From Liolophura sinensis (Eukaryota; Mollusca; Polyplacophora; Chitonida; Chitonidae), in NCBI RefSeq assembly GCF_032854445.1, contig NC_088299.1, positions 3,015,001-3,075,000 on the forward strand: a DNA stretch of 60,000 bases, given 5' to 3'. A program made the translations under genes and the position numbers. A model generated the notes under the pieces. The model did not search any database. It worked only from the letters and a program-made list of their open reading frames with translations, and had not been told where the DNA came from. Shown here in pieces: positions 39,901 through 43,990 of the stretch (positions within the stretch are counted from its first letter, which is position 1; each line of letters begins with the position of its first letter).

Positions 39901-40610
39901 AACCAGTGTTGTATTCTGCCAGTAACTAATGCTTTATCCTGCAGGTAATCAATGTTTAGCCTTTATTGTGATGGTGACCCATTGCTTTATTGTGACAGTA
40001 ACCAATGCTTTATTGTGACAGTAACCAATGCTTTATTGTGACAGTAACCAATGCTTAGCCTTTATTCTGATTGTAATCAATACTTTATTCTGCTGGTATA
40101 ACCAGTGTTGTATTCTGCCAGTAACTAATGCTTTATTCTGCAGGTAATCAATGTTGAGCCTTTATTGTGATGGTGACCAGTGCTTTATTGTGATGATGAC
40201 CAGTGCTTTATTGTGACAGTAACCAATGCTTAGCCTTTACTCTCATGGTAACCAGTGCTTTATTCTGGTTGCAGCCAGTGCTTAGCCTTGTTTCTGATTG
40301 TAGCCAGTGATTTATTGTGATGGTAACCAATGCTTTATTATGATGGTAACCAATGCTTTACTCTGCAGGTACATGTGATTAAAGCTTAGCCTATCCCTGA
40401 CCTGACCACTGCTTTATTCTGACAGTAATCAACACTTCGCTTTTTTGGTAACCATTTTTATTTAGCTTTTATAATTTATGTTGGGAATAAGACTGTATAC
40501 ATGTAGCTTCATACAACCAATTAATAATACCAAGCCTGTTTTGTTTCTTATCTTTACAGATTCGGGCCAAGTTGAAGTCATCGAAGTCAAAAAAAGGAAA
40601 ACCATACTGA
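840..40610 (+). CDS. WDR89: WD40-repeat protein, WDR89 orthologue (11 visible exons; 5' end outside window)
   Basis: Spliced by hand from GT-AG junctions and phase: 840-921, 2914-2960, 3742-3849, 6202-6265, 7789-7920, 8900-8986, 9397-9441, 21635-21720 (or another A copy of the array), 23380-23497, 23807-23902, 40560-40610. The product shows repeated GH...WD blade signatures (GHTDVISGVRF to VRCWDLR; LTFWDRR; DDITQVEFHP to DGLVCVYD; FHVWNAFE; LLTGTHSGALHLL; GHTTTVR to LLCLWSP), then a short basic tail ending KSKKGKPY. Order, blade spacing and motifs such as CAGSE, DDITQV.FHP and LLTG.ED match vertebrate WDR89 as I recall it, a seven-bladed propeller with no well-established biochemical role. 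The visible part is 304 residues; about 80 N-terminal residues should lie upstream. One base appears missing in exon 3742-3849. One exon is tandemly amplified. Identification is strong as a WD40 protein and good as WDR89, but rests on memory of the family and not on a search. Confidence 0.9.
922..2913 (+). other. WDR89 intron, unique AT-rich sequence
   Basis: This is an intron of 1,992 bp between exons a and b, with GTGAGT and TTACAG ends. Apart from short chance frames on the minus strand, I see no repeat family, exon or RNA gene in it. Confidence 0.8.
2914..2960 (+). CDS. WDR89: WDR89 exon b
   Basis: A 47-bp exon between acceptor TTACAG and donor GTAGAG. It completes the Arg codon and encodes CWDLRAPTKAVQTFQ plus the first base of a Gly codon. 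The CWD closes the blade begun in exon a. The donor GTAGAG is weaker than the others. Confidence 0.88.
3118..3256 (+). mobile_element. SINE-A, 5'-truncated
   Basis: It contains AACCTGCGGATGGTC, TTTCCTCCCACCATAATGCT, GTGAAATATTCTTGAGTACG and the CACCAGTGAAATAAAA tail shared with the other SINE-A copies in the window. Confidence 0.85.
3405..3690 (+). mobile_element. SINE-C copy
   Basis: The body contains TGGTTGGCCC, CTCTGCCACAAGAAGACA and ACACACACCTAATGACTCCT, and ends ATGACTGAAGGATTGTTAAG with a GTAAAACCCCAAA tail. The same order is seen at 7479-7748 (+) and reversed at 41076-41215 and 58318-58622. Confidence 0.75.
3742..3849 (+). CDS. WDR89: WDR89 exon c, with an apparent 1-bp deletion
   Basis: The acceptor is TTGACAG and the donor is GTATGA at 3850. 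The exon encodes GFEGVSSITSFDLSCDG and then LCAGSEVNKDG, typical of a WDR89 blade. From the GGG at 3828-3830 the frame is lost: read straight on it gives MPS and stop TGA at 3840-3842. With one more G at that run it reads DGDAFLTFW and joins the next exon as FWDRRHG, as the family expects. The exon is 108 bp where phase requires 109. This is either a consensus error in a short G run or a real frameshift allele. Confidence 0.85.
4184..4325 (+). repeat. Short tandem repeat, about 55-60 bp unit
   Basis: Three diverged copies of a unit with GTGAAATACATTAAAGCAAT followed by AGTAAGGTAAATGT. It lies in the intron between exons c and d. Confidence 0.6.
4653..5712. mobile_element. Possible nonautonomous element with inverted GGACAAAAGCC clusters
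   Basis: The left edge (4657-4750) has repeated GGACAAAAGCC-like words on the + strand. The right edge (5605-5712) has the reverse complement (TTTTGTCCACCAGGG, several times). The two blocks are inverted relative to each other and enclose about 0.85 kb, including a SINE-A at 5382-5535. No transposase is visible. The boundaries are approximate. Confidence 0.4.
5382..5535 (+). mobile_element. SINE-A, 5'-truncated
   Basis: CCTGCGGATGGTTG, CTCTGCCCGGTTTCCTCCCA, GTGAAATATTCTTGAGTATG and an A-rich AATAAATAAATAAAC tail. Confidence 0.88.
6202..6265 (+). CDS. WDR89: WDR89 exon d
   Basis: A 64-bp exon with acceptor TATCAG and donor GTCTGT. Its first base completes the Trp codon of FWD. It then encodes 21 codons, DRRHGDLLGC then HQDDITQ, matching the conserved link before the next blade. 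Confidence 0.88.
6383..6850 (+). mobile_element. Degenerate tRNA-headed repeat (SINE-D-like)
   Basis: There is a B-box-like GCATGTTCAAATCCATCTCT near 6408-6427 and a tail GGAAATCTTCTTGGGTGTGACA around 6800. The body resembles the sequences at 13350-13565 and 20425-20725. Highly diverged. Confidence 0.4.
7076..7262 (+). mobile_element. SINE-A with internal deletion
   Basis: It starts at the tRNA-like head GGGGCCTGCACGGCTCAGTG and ends at CCAATGAAATAAATAGATAA. The B-box part of the head is missing. Confidence 0.8.
7479..7748 (+). mobile_element. SINE-C copy
   Basis: The body has TGGTTGGCCCGGTGTCAGTA, CTGCCACAAGATGACACACG and a diverged TGACAGTCTGATAATTGTAA end. It lies just before exon e. Confidence 0.7.
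7789..7920 (+). CDS. WDR89: WDR89 exon e
   Basis: An in-phase exon of 44 codons with acceptor TCACCAG and a perfect GTAAGT donor. It encodes VEFHPTQADSLLSGSTDG and then LVCVYDISQSSEEEALL, a complete blade with a diverged WD (YD) followed by an acidic loop. Confidence 0.92.
8149..8322 (+). mobile_element. SINE-A, 5'-truncated
   Basis: CATGCTGGCTTCCTCTTCGG through GTGAAATATTCTTGAGTACG and CACCAATCAAATCAAATCAG. Confidence 0.85.
8900..8986 (+). CDS. WDR89: WDR89 exon f
   Basis: 29 codons in phase 0, with acceptor CCTTTTCAG and donor GTAGTT. It encodes QKTGWCGSDKQNVYCVTHID then FHVWNAFE, the blade that carries VW in place of WD. Confidence 0.9.
9168..9211. repeat. C-rich tract
   Basis: C runs broken only by single T residues, directly downstream of exon f. 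The complementary strand is G-rich and could form a G-quadruplex. Confidence 0.8.
9397..9441 (+). CDS. WDR89: WDR89 exon g
   Basis: 15 codons in phase 0, with acceptor TTTAACAG and donor GTAAGC. It encodes GDNLIKLTDIKERTK, a charged linker between blades. The next exon lies 12.2 kb away in the exon array. Confidence 0.85.
9541..9640 (+). mobile_element. SINE-B 3' fragment
   Basis: GATAAAAGAGTGGTGGAAAT, GCAAGGAGGCACAT and GTTAAACCCCAAGCACTCAC, as in the full SINE-B at 31088-31451. It sits 100 bp after exon g. Confidence 0.8.
9822..10015 (+). mobile_element. Degenerate SINE-C-like fragment
   Basis: It has a head-like CTCAAAATCAGGAGATC, then CACTCTAAAGACTTTCAAAA and CTGACTCCTCGTCTTCATAG in SINE-C order. 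Confidence 0.5.
10438..10708 (+). mobile_element. Full-length SINE-A with target-site duplication
   Basis: It begins GGGGCCTACGTGGCTCAGTT (A-box-like, TGGCTCAGTTGG) and carries the B-box-like GTGAGTTCAAGTCC, the family body and an AATAAATAAA tail. It is flanked by a perfect 12-bp duplication TCTCATGTACTT at 10426-10437 and 10709-10720. This is the reference copy for SINE-A in the window. Confidence 0.95.
11614..11636 (+). repeat. G tract
   Basis: A near-continuous G run (one A) of about 23 bp inside the large intron; a possible G-quadruplex. Confidence 0.85.
13066..13171 (+). mobile_element. SINE-A 3' fragment
   Basis: TTTCTACCCACCATAATTCT, GCGAAATATTCTTTAGTATG and CACCAATCGAATCAA. Confidence 0.75.
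13350..13565 (+). mobile_element. SINE-D copy
   Basis: A tRNA-like GTGGGTTCAAACCTGGCTTC, then CTTCTTGACAATAAATGG, TTTCTTTCCACCACTGG and a tail TATGGTATTAAACAAAAGTC. The sequence at 20425-20725 has the same order. Confidence 0.55.
14055..14290 (+). repeat. Dispersed repeat copy 1
   Basis: It shares CACATGTTTGCGAGGTGTTT, ATTCAAGCATATT and GTGTAGTTTTGTCT in the same order with 35885-36110. The family is not recognised. The T run at 14139-14153 is an insertion or slippage. Confidence 0.6.
15540..15665 (-). mobile_element. Possible SINE head fragment
   Basis: GAGCTGGATTTGAACCCTCG with ATTGGTGAAAGGC is laid out like the reversed B-box region of SINE-A. The rest of the element is not visible. Confidence 0.35.
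16986..17165 (-). mobile_element. SINE-A, reverse orientation
   Basis: ATTTATTTGATTGGTGTTTT, AGAATATTTCACTTATATGA, CAGCATTATGGTGGGTGG and GAGGAAGCCAGCATGAGC. It accounts for the open frames across this stretch. Confidence 0.88.
17241..17368 (+). mobile_element. SINE-A 3' fragment
   Basis: CTCCACCCATAACCCTGACC, GTGAAAAATTCTTGAGTGCA and CAGTCAAATAAATAATTAAA. Confidence 0.7.
18222..19110 (+). repeat. 20-bp minisatellite, two variants
   Basis: From 18222 to about 18520 the unit is TCTCTGTTGTCTCCCATAGG. From about 18660 to 18945 the unit is TCACTGTTGTCTCCCATCAG, with degenerate copies between and after. Because 20 is not a multiple of 3, all frames of a strand read the same 20-residue cycle, which explains the long open frames on both strands. 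Confidence 0.95.
19692..19912. mobile_element. MITE with about 48-bp terminal inverted repeats (family M2, copy 1)
   Basis: The left end GGGGTCGATTCCTCAAAGCT...TCTGACTTAGGCC is the inverse of the right end ...TTAAGTTAGAAATGGC...GGAATCGGCCCC. No open frame. The second copy is at 36667-36880. Confidence 0.75.
20425..20725 (+). mobile_element. SINE-D copy
   Basis: The head has GTGCGGGTTCAAATCCAGCC (B-box-like), then CTTGTTGACAGTATAGGCAG, TTTGTCTTCCACCAATATGG and TGGGGTTAAACAGCAGTCA. Confidence 0.6.
21128..21575 (+). repeat. Dispersed noncoding repeat with AAT run and small hairpin
   Basis: Ends with TTTTTGAGATATTGCAATTT, an (AAT)n run near 21503-21518, then GGTGTCCCGCTAGGATACTA and GCGTGGACCCCTAATAAATA; CGCTAG and CTAGCG form a short inverted repeat. 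I recall similar tails in dispersed repeats of marine invertebrates. It ends about 60 bp before the exon array. Confidence 0.5.
21635..21720 (+). CDS. WDR89: WDR89 exon h, first A-type copy (A1)
   Basis: An 86-bp exon with acceptor GATTGGTAG and donor GTGAGT. It encodes GMCEVEYVVDCIRDYTSSS and then NPVLLTGTH plus AG of a Ser codon. It joins the next exon in phase (GTHSGALHLL), which matches the WDR89 blade. Its upstream acceptor context differs from all other copies, which fits it being the original left edge of the array. Further A copies with the same frame and sites are at 21871-21956, 22107-22192, 22343-22428, 22579-22664 and 22815-22900, so which copy is used cannot be told from DNA. Confidence 0.8.
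21635..23220 (+). repeat. Tandem array of a WDR89 exon with its splice sites
   Basis: A-type copies (86 bp, open): 21635-21720, 21871-21956, 22107-22192, 22343-22428, 22579-22664, 22815-22900. B-type copies (88 bp, open in the frame starting GAT GTA TGT): 21757-21844, 21993-22080, 22229-22316, 22465-22552, 22701-22788. C-type copies, with TAG at the fourth codon: 22927-23012, 23039-23122 and a truncated one at 23149-23220 without a donor. The A+B dimer repeats every 236 bp with near identity. Most copies have a TTGTAG acceptor and GTGAGTCAGCCAG after the exon. Spacers between neighbouring copies are 36 bp or less. B copies differ in the second half (TCATCAGAGAATAC in place of TCATCCTCAAATCC) and three of them have CAT before the donor instead of CAG. 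The assembler may have collapsed or expanded the copy number. Confidence 0.92.
23380..23497 (+). CDS. WDR89: WDR89 exon i
   Basis: 118 bp with acceptor TTTTTCAG and donor GTGAGA. The first base completes Ser. It then encodes GALHLLKVDNSAEDLNLHL, and later GHTTTVRCQQWDAQ, the GH of the last blade. Confidence 0.92.
23807..23902 (+). CDS. WDR89: WDR89 exon j
   Basis: 32 codons in phase 0, with acceptor TTCTTGCAG and donor GTAAGC. It encodes RETLLTGAEDSLLCLWSPPG then SPVKTGPINPCK. The LLTGAEDSLL..W string is the most conserved C-terminal blade of the family. Confidence 0.93.
24010..24172 (+). mobile_element. Degenerate SINE-like fragment
   Basis: AGTCAGTGGTCAACTGACC, CTTCCTCCACCAAACATATT, AATTCTCAAGAATAGTG and GTGTAAATCAAATAAGG resemble a mixture of SINE-D body and SINE-A tail. 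Confidence 0.45.
24394..25054 (+). repeat. 44-bp minisatellite, about 15 copies
   Basis: The unit runs TCTATACCTGCTCTGAGTGA then TCAGGTGTGTTCGTCAAAGT and GTTG. The series of variants from about 24525 to 24700 is repeated from about 24790, which is a higher-order duplication. Confidence 0.92.
25384..25540 (+). mobile_element. SINE-A, 5'-truncated
   Basis: AGCAACCTGCGGATGGTAGT, CACCATAATGCTGGCCGCCA, GTGAAATATTCTTGAGTACG and an AATAAATAAATCAATAAATA tail; little diverged. Confidence 0.92.
25909..26014 (+). mobile_element. SINE-A 3' fragment
   Basis: CTCTGCCTGGTTTCCTCCCA, GTGAAATATTCTTGAGTATG and CACCAATTAAATAAATAAAT. Flanking TCTAATTAG(A/C)ACAGTG words at 25890 and 26019 are probably its target duplication. 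Confidence 0.85.
26733..26852 (-). mobile_element. SINE-A 3' fragment, reverse orientation
   Basis: ATTTATTTATTTATTTATTT, GTGTTTACACCGTACTCAAG and CCAGCATTACGGTGGGAGGA. Confidence 0.82.
27118..27272 (+). mobile_element. SINE-A, 5'-truncated
   Basis: GGGAAGGTCTACCAGCAACC, ATAATGCTGGCCGCCATCGT, GTGAAATATTCTTGAGTACG and the A-rich tail; close to the 25384 copy. Confidence 0.92.
28910..28983 (+). mobile_element. SINE-A head fragment
   Basis: GGGCCTCTGTGGCCCAGTGG with TTAGCTAGCATG and GCTGTGAGTTTGATTCAGCA, the tRNA-like A- and B-box part only. Confidence 0.65.
29056..29074 (+). repeat. G19 homopolymer
   Basis: An uninterrupted run of 19 G; its length in the assembly is likely imprecise. Confidence 0.9.
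29101..29380 (+). repeat. Degenerate tandem repeat, about 60 bp unit
   Basis: Four to five copies of a pattern TTTTAGCTC(C/T)TGTATATTGG, then ATACATGGATT(A/G)AAGG and GTTAAGCTT. Confidence 0.65.
30008..30203 (+). repeat. Direct duplication, 138 bp apart
   Basis: ATTTGCATATCAAAG(A/C)CCAC and ACACCCCACAATGA are found at 30008-30064 and again, diverged, at 30146-30203. Confidence 0.6.
30688..30838 (+). mobile_element. SINE-C fragment
   Basis: AAATCAAACCCGGGACGGGT (B-box-like), CTAGCTTGGCATTCAGCAC, TTGTCCCAGTGTCAGTACAA and GAGTGGGGTGTC. Confidence 0.65.
30871..31500 (-). mobile_element. SINE-A, reverse, split by a SINE-B insertion
   Basis: The tail side is 30871-31087 (ATTTATTTGATTAGTGTGTA, CAGCATTATGGTGGGAGGAA, GGAAGCCAGCATGAGCTGGA, GGACTTGAACTCAC). 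The head continues at 31466-31500 (CTAGCGCGCTAACCGACTGA, GCCACGGAGGCCCC). Flanks ATTGACATTGATT and ATTGATATTGATT are a slightly diverged target duplication. It is effectively full length once the insertion is removed. Confidence 0.92.
31088..31451 (+). mobile_element. Full-length SINE-B nested in SINE-A
   Basis: It begins ATCGGCCCGGATAGCACAGT with the A-box-like TAGCACAGTTGGTAGAGCG, then GATCAATCC...GATCGAGTCAC, and ends GTTAAACCCCAAGCACTCAC TCACTC. It is flanked by the 14-bp perfect target duplication GTCACTAGGCTGCG at 31074-31087 and 31452-31465. Confidence 0.95.
31573..31695 (+). mobile_element. SINE-A 3' part, diverged
   Basis: CCAGCAACCTGCGGATGGTC, TTTCCTCACACCACAATGCT and CCATCAATGGAATAAGTAAA. 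Confidence 0.75.
32727..33301 (+). repeat. 92-93 bp tandem repeat running into the assembly gap
   Basis: Copies start at CATGGCCTCTGTATGGATGA: 32727, 32819, 32911, 33003, 33096, 33189 and 33282 (cut by the gap). Early units are 92 bp; units from 33003 are 93 bp because of one added C (AACACTCAGACC). Copies are almost identical. Confidence 0.95.
33302..33501. other. Assembly gap, 200 N
   Basis: Exactly 200 unknown bases, a nominal size. The left side is the 92-93 bp repeat; the right side is unrelated (AAAGGGTACCC). The true length is unknown, and open frames spanning the gap are artefacts. Confidence 0.99.
33583..34815 (+). repeat. GAT-rich tandem repeats (112-bp, then 18-30 bp units)
   Basis: Three 112-bp units begin near 33596, 33708 and 33820 (GATGCTGATGGTGATACTGT). 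From about 33880 to 34800 the array is built of GATGGTGATACAGTAGATGT plus GGAT, GTTGAT or GCTGAT words, mostly multiples of 3. The + strand reads GDTVDVD repeats with Asp at every second residue over 33878-34309 and 34330-34695; the minus strand reads Ser/Thr- and His/Tyr-rich repeats. No signal peptide, splice context or stop-free span supports a gene. Confidence 0.9.
35290..35432 (-). mobile_element. SINE-A 3' part, reverse orientation
   Basis: ATTTATTTGATTGGTGTTTA, CAAGAAGATTTCACTTATCC, GGCGGCCAGCATTATAGTGG and CGACCATCAGCAGGTTGC. Confidence 0.85.
35885..36110 (+). repeat. Dispersed repeat copy 2
   Basis: The counterpart of 14055-14290: CGCATGTTTGCAAGATGTTT, ATTCAAGCATATTGTGAAGG, AATGTAGTTTTGTCTTG and TTGGCACTGAAATACGAAAA in the same order. 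Confidence 0.6.
36667..36880. mobile_element. MITE family M2, copy 2
   Basis: The left end AGGTCCGATTCCATAAAGAC...TTGACTTACGTCAAAAT mirrors the right end ATTTTTGACTTGAGACAAAT...GAAATCAGCCCC. The interior matches 19692-19912 (GGAAATTTTGACA, AACATTGATGA). Confidence 0.7.
36890..36985 (+). mobile_element. Possible SINE head
   Basis: AGCTGGTTATGGGACTGTC and ACAAGTTCAGTCCTGGCCTT look like degenerate A and B boxes; no body follows. It directly abuts the M2 MITE. Confidence 0.35.
37047..37405 (-). mobile_element. Full-length SINE-B, reverse orientation
   Basis: It starts with the reversed tail (GTGCTTGGGGTTTAACGTCG) and ends with the reversed head (CTCTACCAACTGTGCTATCG GGGCCGG). It is flanked by a perfect 13-bp duplication CCATTTAATTTGA at 37034-37046 and 37406-37418. 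Length is 359 bp, against 364 for the nested copy. Confidence 0.96.
38748..38800 (+). mobile_element. SINE-E tail fragment
   Basis: CGCCACGATCTGGCTGAAAT, ATTGTTGATGTGGCGTTCAG. It matches 56201-56260 (CGCCACGATATGGCTGAAAT, GATGTGGCGTTAAACCATAG). A weaker match is at 41335-41395. Confidence 0.65.
39007..39720. other. Unrecognised, more CpG-rich island in the last intron
   Basis: It includes a C14 run at 39183-39196 and a 105-codon minus-strand frame at 39394-39711 that matches no family I know. CpG is visibly more frequent than in the rest of the intron, so it may be a recent insertion. No terminal repeats found. Confidence 0.35.
39825..40380 (+). repeat. 22-24 bp degenerate tandem repeat (CTTTATTCTGCAGGTAA-like)
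   Basis: About 20 copies of AATGCTTTATT(C/G)TG followed by CAGGTAATC, ACAGTAACC or ATGGTAACC. Some copies read as a strong acceptor fused to a donor, CTGCAG|GTAATC, at 39944/39945 and 40143/40144, and CTGCAG|GTACAT at 40368/40369. Confidence 0.85.
40560..40610 (+). CDS. WDR89: WDR89 last exon coding part, with stop
   Basis: The acceptor is TTATCTTTACAG. It encodes IRAKLKSSKSKKGKPY and then TGA at 40608-40610. A short lysine-rich tail after the last blade agrees with the basic C terminus of vertebrate WDR89. The exon is in phase 0 with exon j and is preceded by a 16.7 kb intron. Confidence 0.8.
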   Translation: MRAKLKSSKSKKGKPY

Positions 40611-41065
40611 TCAAGTCCATCGATAGAGTCTATTGGAAAGGCTGCACACAATGACTGAATCTTGTATCTTCTTCATGAAACCATCTTCAGAGAACAGAGG
40701 ACTTCTCAGGCGTCCGAGAACAGTTTCGGGGAAAGCTAAGCTTACCTGCATGTACCTGTGATATCAGTGACAAACTGATGCAGGCCTGTAACAACCATAC
40801 CATTGTTTGCCTGACACCTTTTCCACCAGTTTGTAGCATTAGCTGTGAGACCAGTACCTTCAGTAAGTTGTCCAGCAATGCAGTTGGAACAGTGGCAGCA
40901 TAGCAAATGAGACTTGAGCTATTTATTCAGGCATGTTTGTCTTCACATGGAGTATAGCGTGATGTACTAGTGTGTGGCAAATCATTAAGAATAGTCCTGT
41001 TTGTGCAGTGTGATATAATGACCACAGGTTTGTCCCAGGTGAAATAAAATGTGATTTTTGGACCT
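40611..41065 (+). other. WDR89: WDR89 3' untranslated region (predicted)
   Basis: From the stop codon to just past the first AATAAA, which lies at 41043-41048 and is followed by a GT- and T-rich stretch. The cleavage point is inferred. A minus-strand SINE fragment begins about 10 bp further on. Confidence 0.55.
41043..41048 (+). terminator. Poly(A) signal AATAAA
   Basis: First canonical hexamer downstream of the WDR89 stop codon, with GTGATTTTTGG directly after it. SINE tails also contain AATAAA, but this copy is not in a SINE. Confidence 0.55.
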
Positions 41066-41075
41066 GAAGTCTTGA

Positions 41076-41215
41076 TTGAATGAATGAATGCTTTGGGTTT
41101 AATGTCATTCGTCGATGAGGAGTTATTGGGTGTGTGCACATATACAGTGTCTTCTTGTGGCAGAGCCAGTCCATGCCGCCAAAGTTCTCCCGCCACTGAA
41201 GTATTATACCGTTGA
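41076..41215 (-). mobile_element. SINE-C fragment, reverse orientation
   Basis: GGGTTTAATGTCATTCGTCG, GAGGAGTTATTGGGTGTGTG, GTGTCTTCTTGTGGCAGAGC and CGCCACTGAAGTATTATACC. It begins just after the predicted WDR89 cleavage site. Confidence 0.8.
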
Positions 41216-41640
41216 AATCTTGAAGAACTGTACAATGTACTGTGTATAATGCTAGCTGAATTGAATCATTTGTTCTATATAACCATTGTATTCATCTCAA
41301 GTGGTTGGAAAAGGTTACCTTTCACATTTTTCTAGCCACAATGGGGCTGAAATACCACCAGTGTGGGTTAAGCCCTAATTGCTTATTCACTCACGAATTG
41401 TTCTATATTTATAGATGAGTAGATAAATGTATGGATTAATTTCACAATGTTAACAACAACAAAACCCTTCTCTACATGATTGCTTTTTCAAAACAAGTTT
41501 ACTAGCTTTTAGAATTAACTACTCAGGTAAGTGGCAACTGCCAAAGTGGTACATGCACTGGACGACTAAAGACTTGTGAACTTGAAAGAAAAAAAAAACA
41601 ATTATGTACAGTGTTTTTTGTCATGTCGTTCATTACCAAT

Positions 41641-41902
41641 ATTTATGTATTTATTAATTTGATTGGCGTTTTACACCATACTCAAGAACATTTTACTAAT
41701 ACAACAGCGGCCAGCATTATGAGGGGAGGAAACCATGCAGAGCCCGGGGAAAACCCACGACCATCCGCAGGTTGCTGAAGGACCTTCCCACATACAGCCG
41801 GAGAGGAAGCCAGCATGAGCTGAACTCACAGCAATTGCATTGGTGAGAGACTCCTGGGTTATTACGCCAGCCCTGGCTTGCTAACCCCCTCGGCCATAGA
41901 GT
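41641..41902 (-). mobile_element. Near full-length SINE-A, reverse orientation
   Basis: ATTTGATTGGCGTTTTACAC, CAGCATTATGAGGGGAGGAA, CGACCATCCGCAGGTTGCTG, GGAGAGGAAGCCAGCATGAG, then head remnants GCTAACCCCCTCGGCCATAG. Confidence 0.88.
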
Positions 41903-42149
41903 TGAACACTAATGAAATAAATATGTATCAACTTACAGCTGATTTGCAGTGGTTGGCGAAAGATCGAAGGGTTTAATTTCTATTATGTAGATGCAGTTTT
42001 CTTCTACTATAAGATCTTATTGTATGGTCAAGATAATGTTGAAAGCAATGTGAAATTGCAGACAAAAGCAGGAAAATAGAATGATTAGAGGTTGACGATT
42101 AATCAATATCACAAACTTGATTCCCTTTTAAGTCCATGAAAAAAGTATT

Positions 42150-42292
42150 TGTATTTATTTATTTCTTTGATTGGTGTTTTACGCCATATTTAAGATTATT
42201 TCACTTATACCACTGCTGCCAGCATTATGGTGGAGGGAACCAGGCAGTGCAAAGGGGAACTCACGACTATCAGCAGGTTGCGGCCAGACCAG
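42150..42292 (-). mobile_element. SINE-A 3' part, reverse orientation
   Basis: TTTGATTGGTGTTTTACGCC, TTATTTCACTTATACCACTG and CCAGCATTATGGTGGAGGGA. Confidence 0.85.
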
Positions 42293-42571
42293 AGTATTTG
42301 TAAGACCGTTATAATAGAAAAGGCGATCTTGAATCAGTGTGATGAGTATTGTATTTCACCTACAGTTTAGCATTTTTCGAGTGAAACATTTTGCTTGATT
42401 CTGACTGATTCATTCACTTTAAAGTGACCTAATGACTTTTTCATGAAGATTGTTAAATTCCTTATCAAGGAAACTTAAGTGTTGGCAACAAAAGTGTCAT
42501 TTTAAGACCTTTATGTGCTTCTGAAAGTGTATTTTTTCATACCAAATTTTAAATGAATACAGAATATTTTG

Positions 42572-42680
42572 TAGCAACCTGCAGATGGTCGTGGGTTCCC
42601 CAAGGCTCTGCCGGGTTTCCTGTCACCATAATGCTGGCCACGGCATAAAACACCTATGAAATAAATAAATAAATAAACAG
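42572..42680 (+). mobile_element. SINE-A 3' part with internal deletion
   Basis: TAGCAACCTGCAGATGGTCG, CACCATAATGCTGGCCACGG, then directly CATAAAACACC and AATAAATAAATAAATAAAC. Confidence 0.82.
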
Positions 42681-43029
42681 TATACTTGATATGTCTATAA
42701 TATGTAAAAGAACATTACTAATATTCTTTTGTCAAAAATAGGCCCACGCAGGTCAAACTTTTCAAAGGAAAGACACCCTTGAAAGCGATTGTTATGGTTC
42801 ATAAGACAGTGTAAACTTTTCTGTTAATAAATGTAATATTGTATATCGGGTAGGAGTAAATTCGCTAAGACCCTATATCCTACACCGTTCTTCGCTATTT
42901 AGTCAAAGGGAAAGAATGAAACTACAGACTGCCCAAAAATATTAATACGTAATAAAAATTAATTAAGAGTCAAGTCTTTATAAATCAGAATATACTTTGT
43001 TGTGAAAAGCATGGTATAGTAACACTGGC

Positions 43030-43102
43030 TGCCTGGTCGGCCGCCGTTGAATAAGTGAAATATTGAGAACTGCGTTAAACTCCATTCAAATAATTAAATA
43101 TG
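43030..43102 (+). mobile_element. SINE-A tail fragment
   Basis: GGCTGCCTGGTCGGCCGCCG, AATAAGTGAAATATTGAGAA and CCATTCAAATAATTAAATA. Confidence 0.65.
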
Positions 43103-43215
43103 TTAATTAATGCGTTGATAAATAGTCTTTCAGACTTGCTTTCAAGATTAAGACATGCAAGAACTTCTGTCATTCTCTATGATCTACTCGTTATGTGATC
43201 CACAAAATGTTTAAC

Positions 43216-43325
43216 CCAGCTGGATAGCGTGGCAATGCGGCGCAATGACGAGGAACTTCTCAACATTGAGTTCATTTCCAGCTCATACTGGCTTCCTCTT
43301 TGCCCGCACGTGGTCTGCTAGTGAT
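43216..43325 (+). mobile_element. SINE-A head and mid fragment
   Basis: CCAGCTGGATAGCGTGGCAA, GCGGCGCAATGACGAGGAAC, CTCATACTGGCTTCCTCTTT and GCCCGCACGTGGTCTGC. Confidence 0.65.
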
Positions 43326-43990
43326 GCGGATGATGGTATTCAACGTCAGAACACGTCCTCCACCTTCACAATTAAGACAATTCCGGTTTGCCAAATGTGG
43401 TGTCTCACGCATTGTAATCGAAACGGCCGAAGCACATTTTTTTTTGTTCAACATGCAGCTATGTATGACGTGCGTGCAAATATATTTTGTATATTACAAA
43501 TAAGGGAATTTTGGCGAGATCAAGTGTTTCACGAACAAATGTCAGTCGGTGCATAATGGTCAAAACAAAATCGAAAACATACATAGGCCTATTCCATGGT
43601 ATTGCTTAAATTTTGTACATATAAAGTCGAACGTTTTTAGAGGAAAACATTATGTAAAATCAGCTTTGGTTTCCTTTGTCAAGTAATATCCAGGAAGTTC
43701 GAGTCTGAAGGTGGTTTTTCTGTTTGGACTTTTTTTTTTTTTTGACTGATTTATGGTCATCTAGATGAGCACACCCACAATTTCCCGCGGTACTTTGGCT
43801 ATTTTATCACAGCGTATAGGGACTTGAGGGGTCTTCATTTCATCGGCCCACCCGTACTACCAACAAACTAACGTGGATTAATAGCTATAGCGTCAGTTCA
43901 CCAGGGAACGAAACAAGGGATCAGTTCAGAGTTTCTGTCTACGCCATCTGGAATGTCCATAGCATGTACCAAAACGTGGCGAAGGTGGAG

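Larger units (their letters stand above)
23903..40559 (+). other. WDR89 last intron, 16.7 kb
   Basis: This intron runs from GTAAGC after exon j to TTTACAG before the last exon. It holds the repeats listed at 24394, 29101, 32727, 33583 and 39835, several SINEs and an assembly gap. I see no recognisable exon in 27300-28900, 29400-30670, 31700-32720, 34810-35280, 36120-36660 or 37420-39000. A 123-codon frame at 27882-28253 (+) matches no family I know. Confidence 0.75.
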
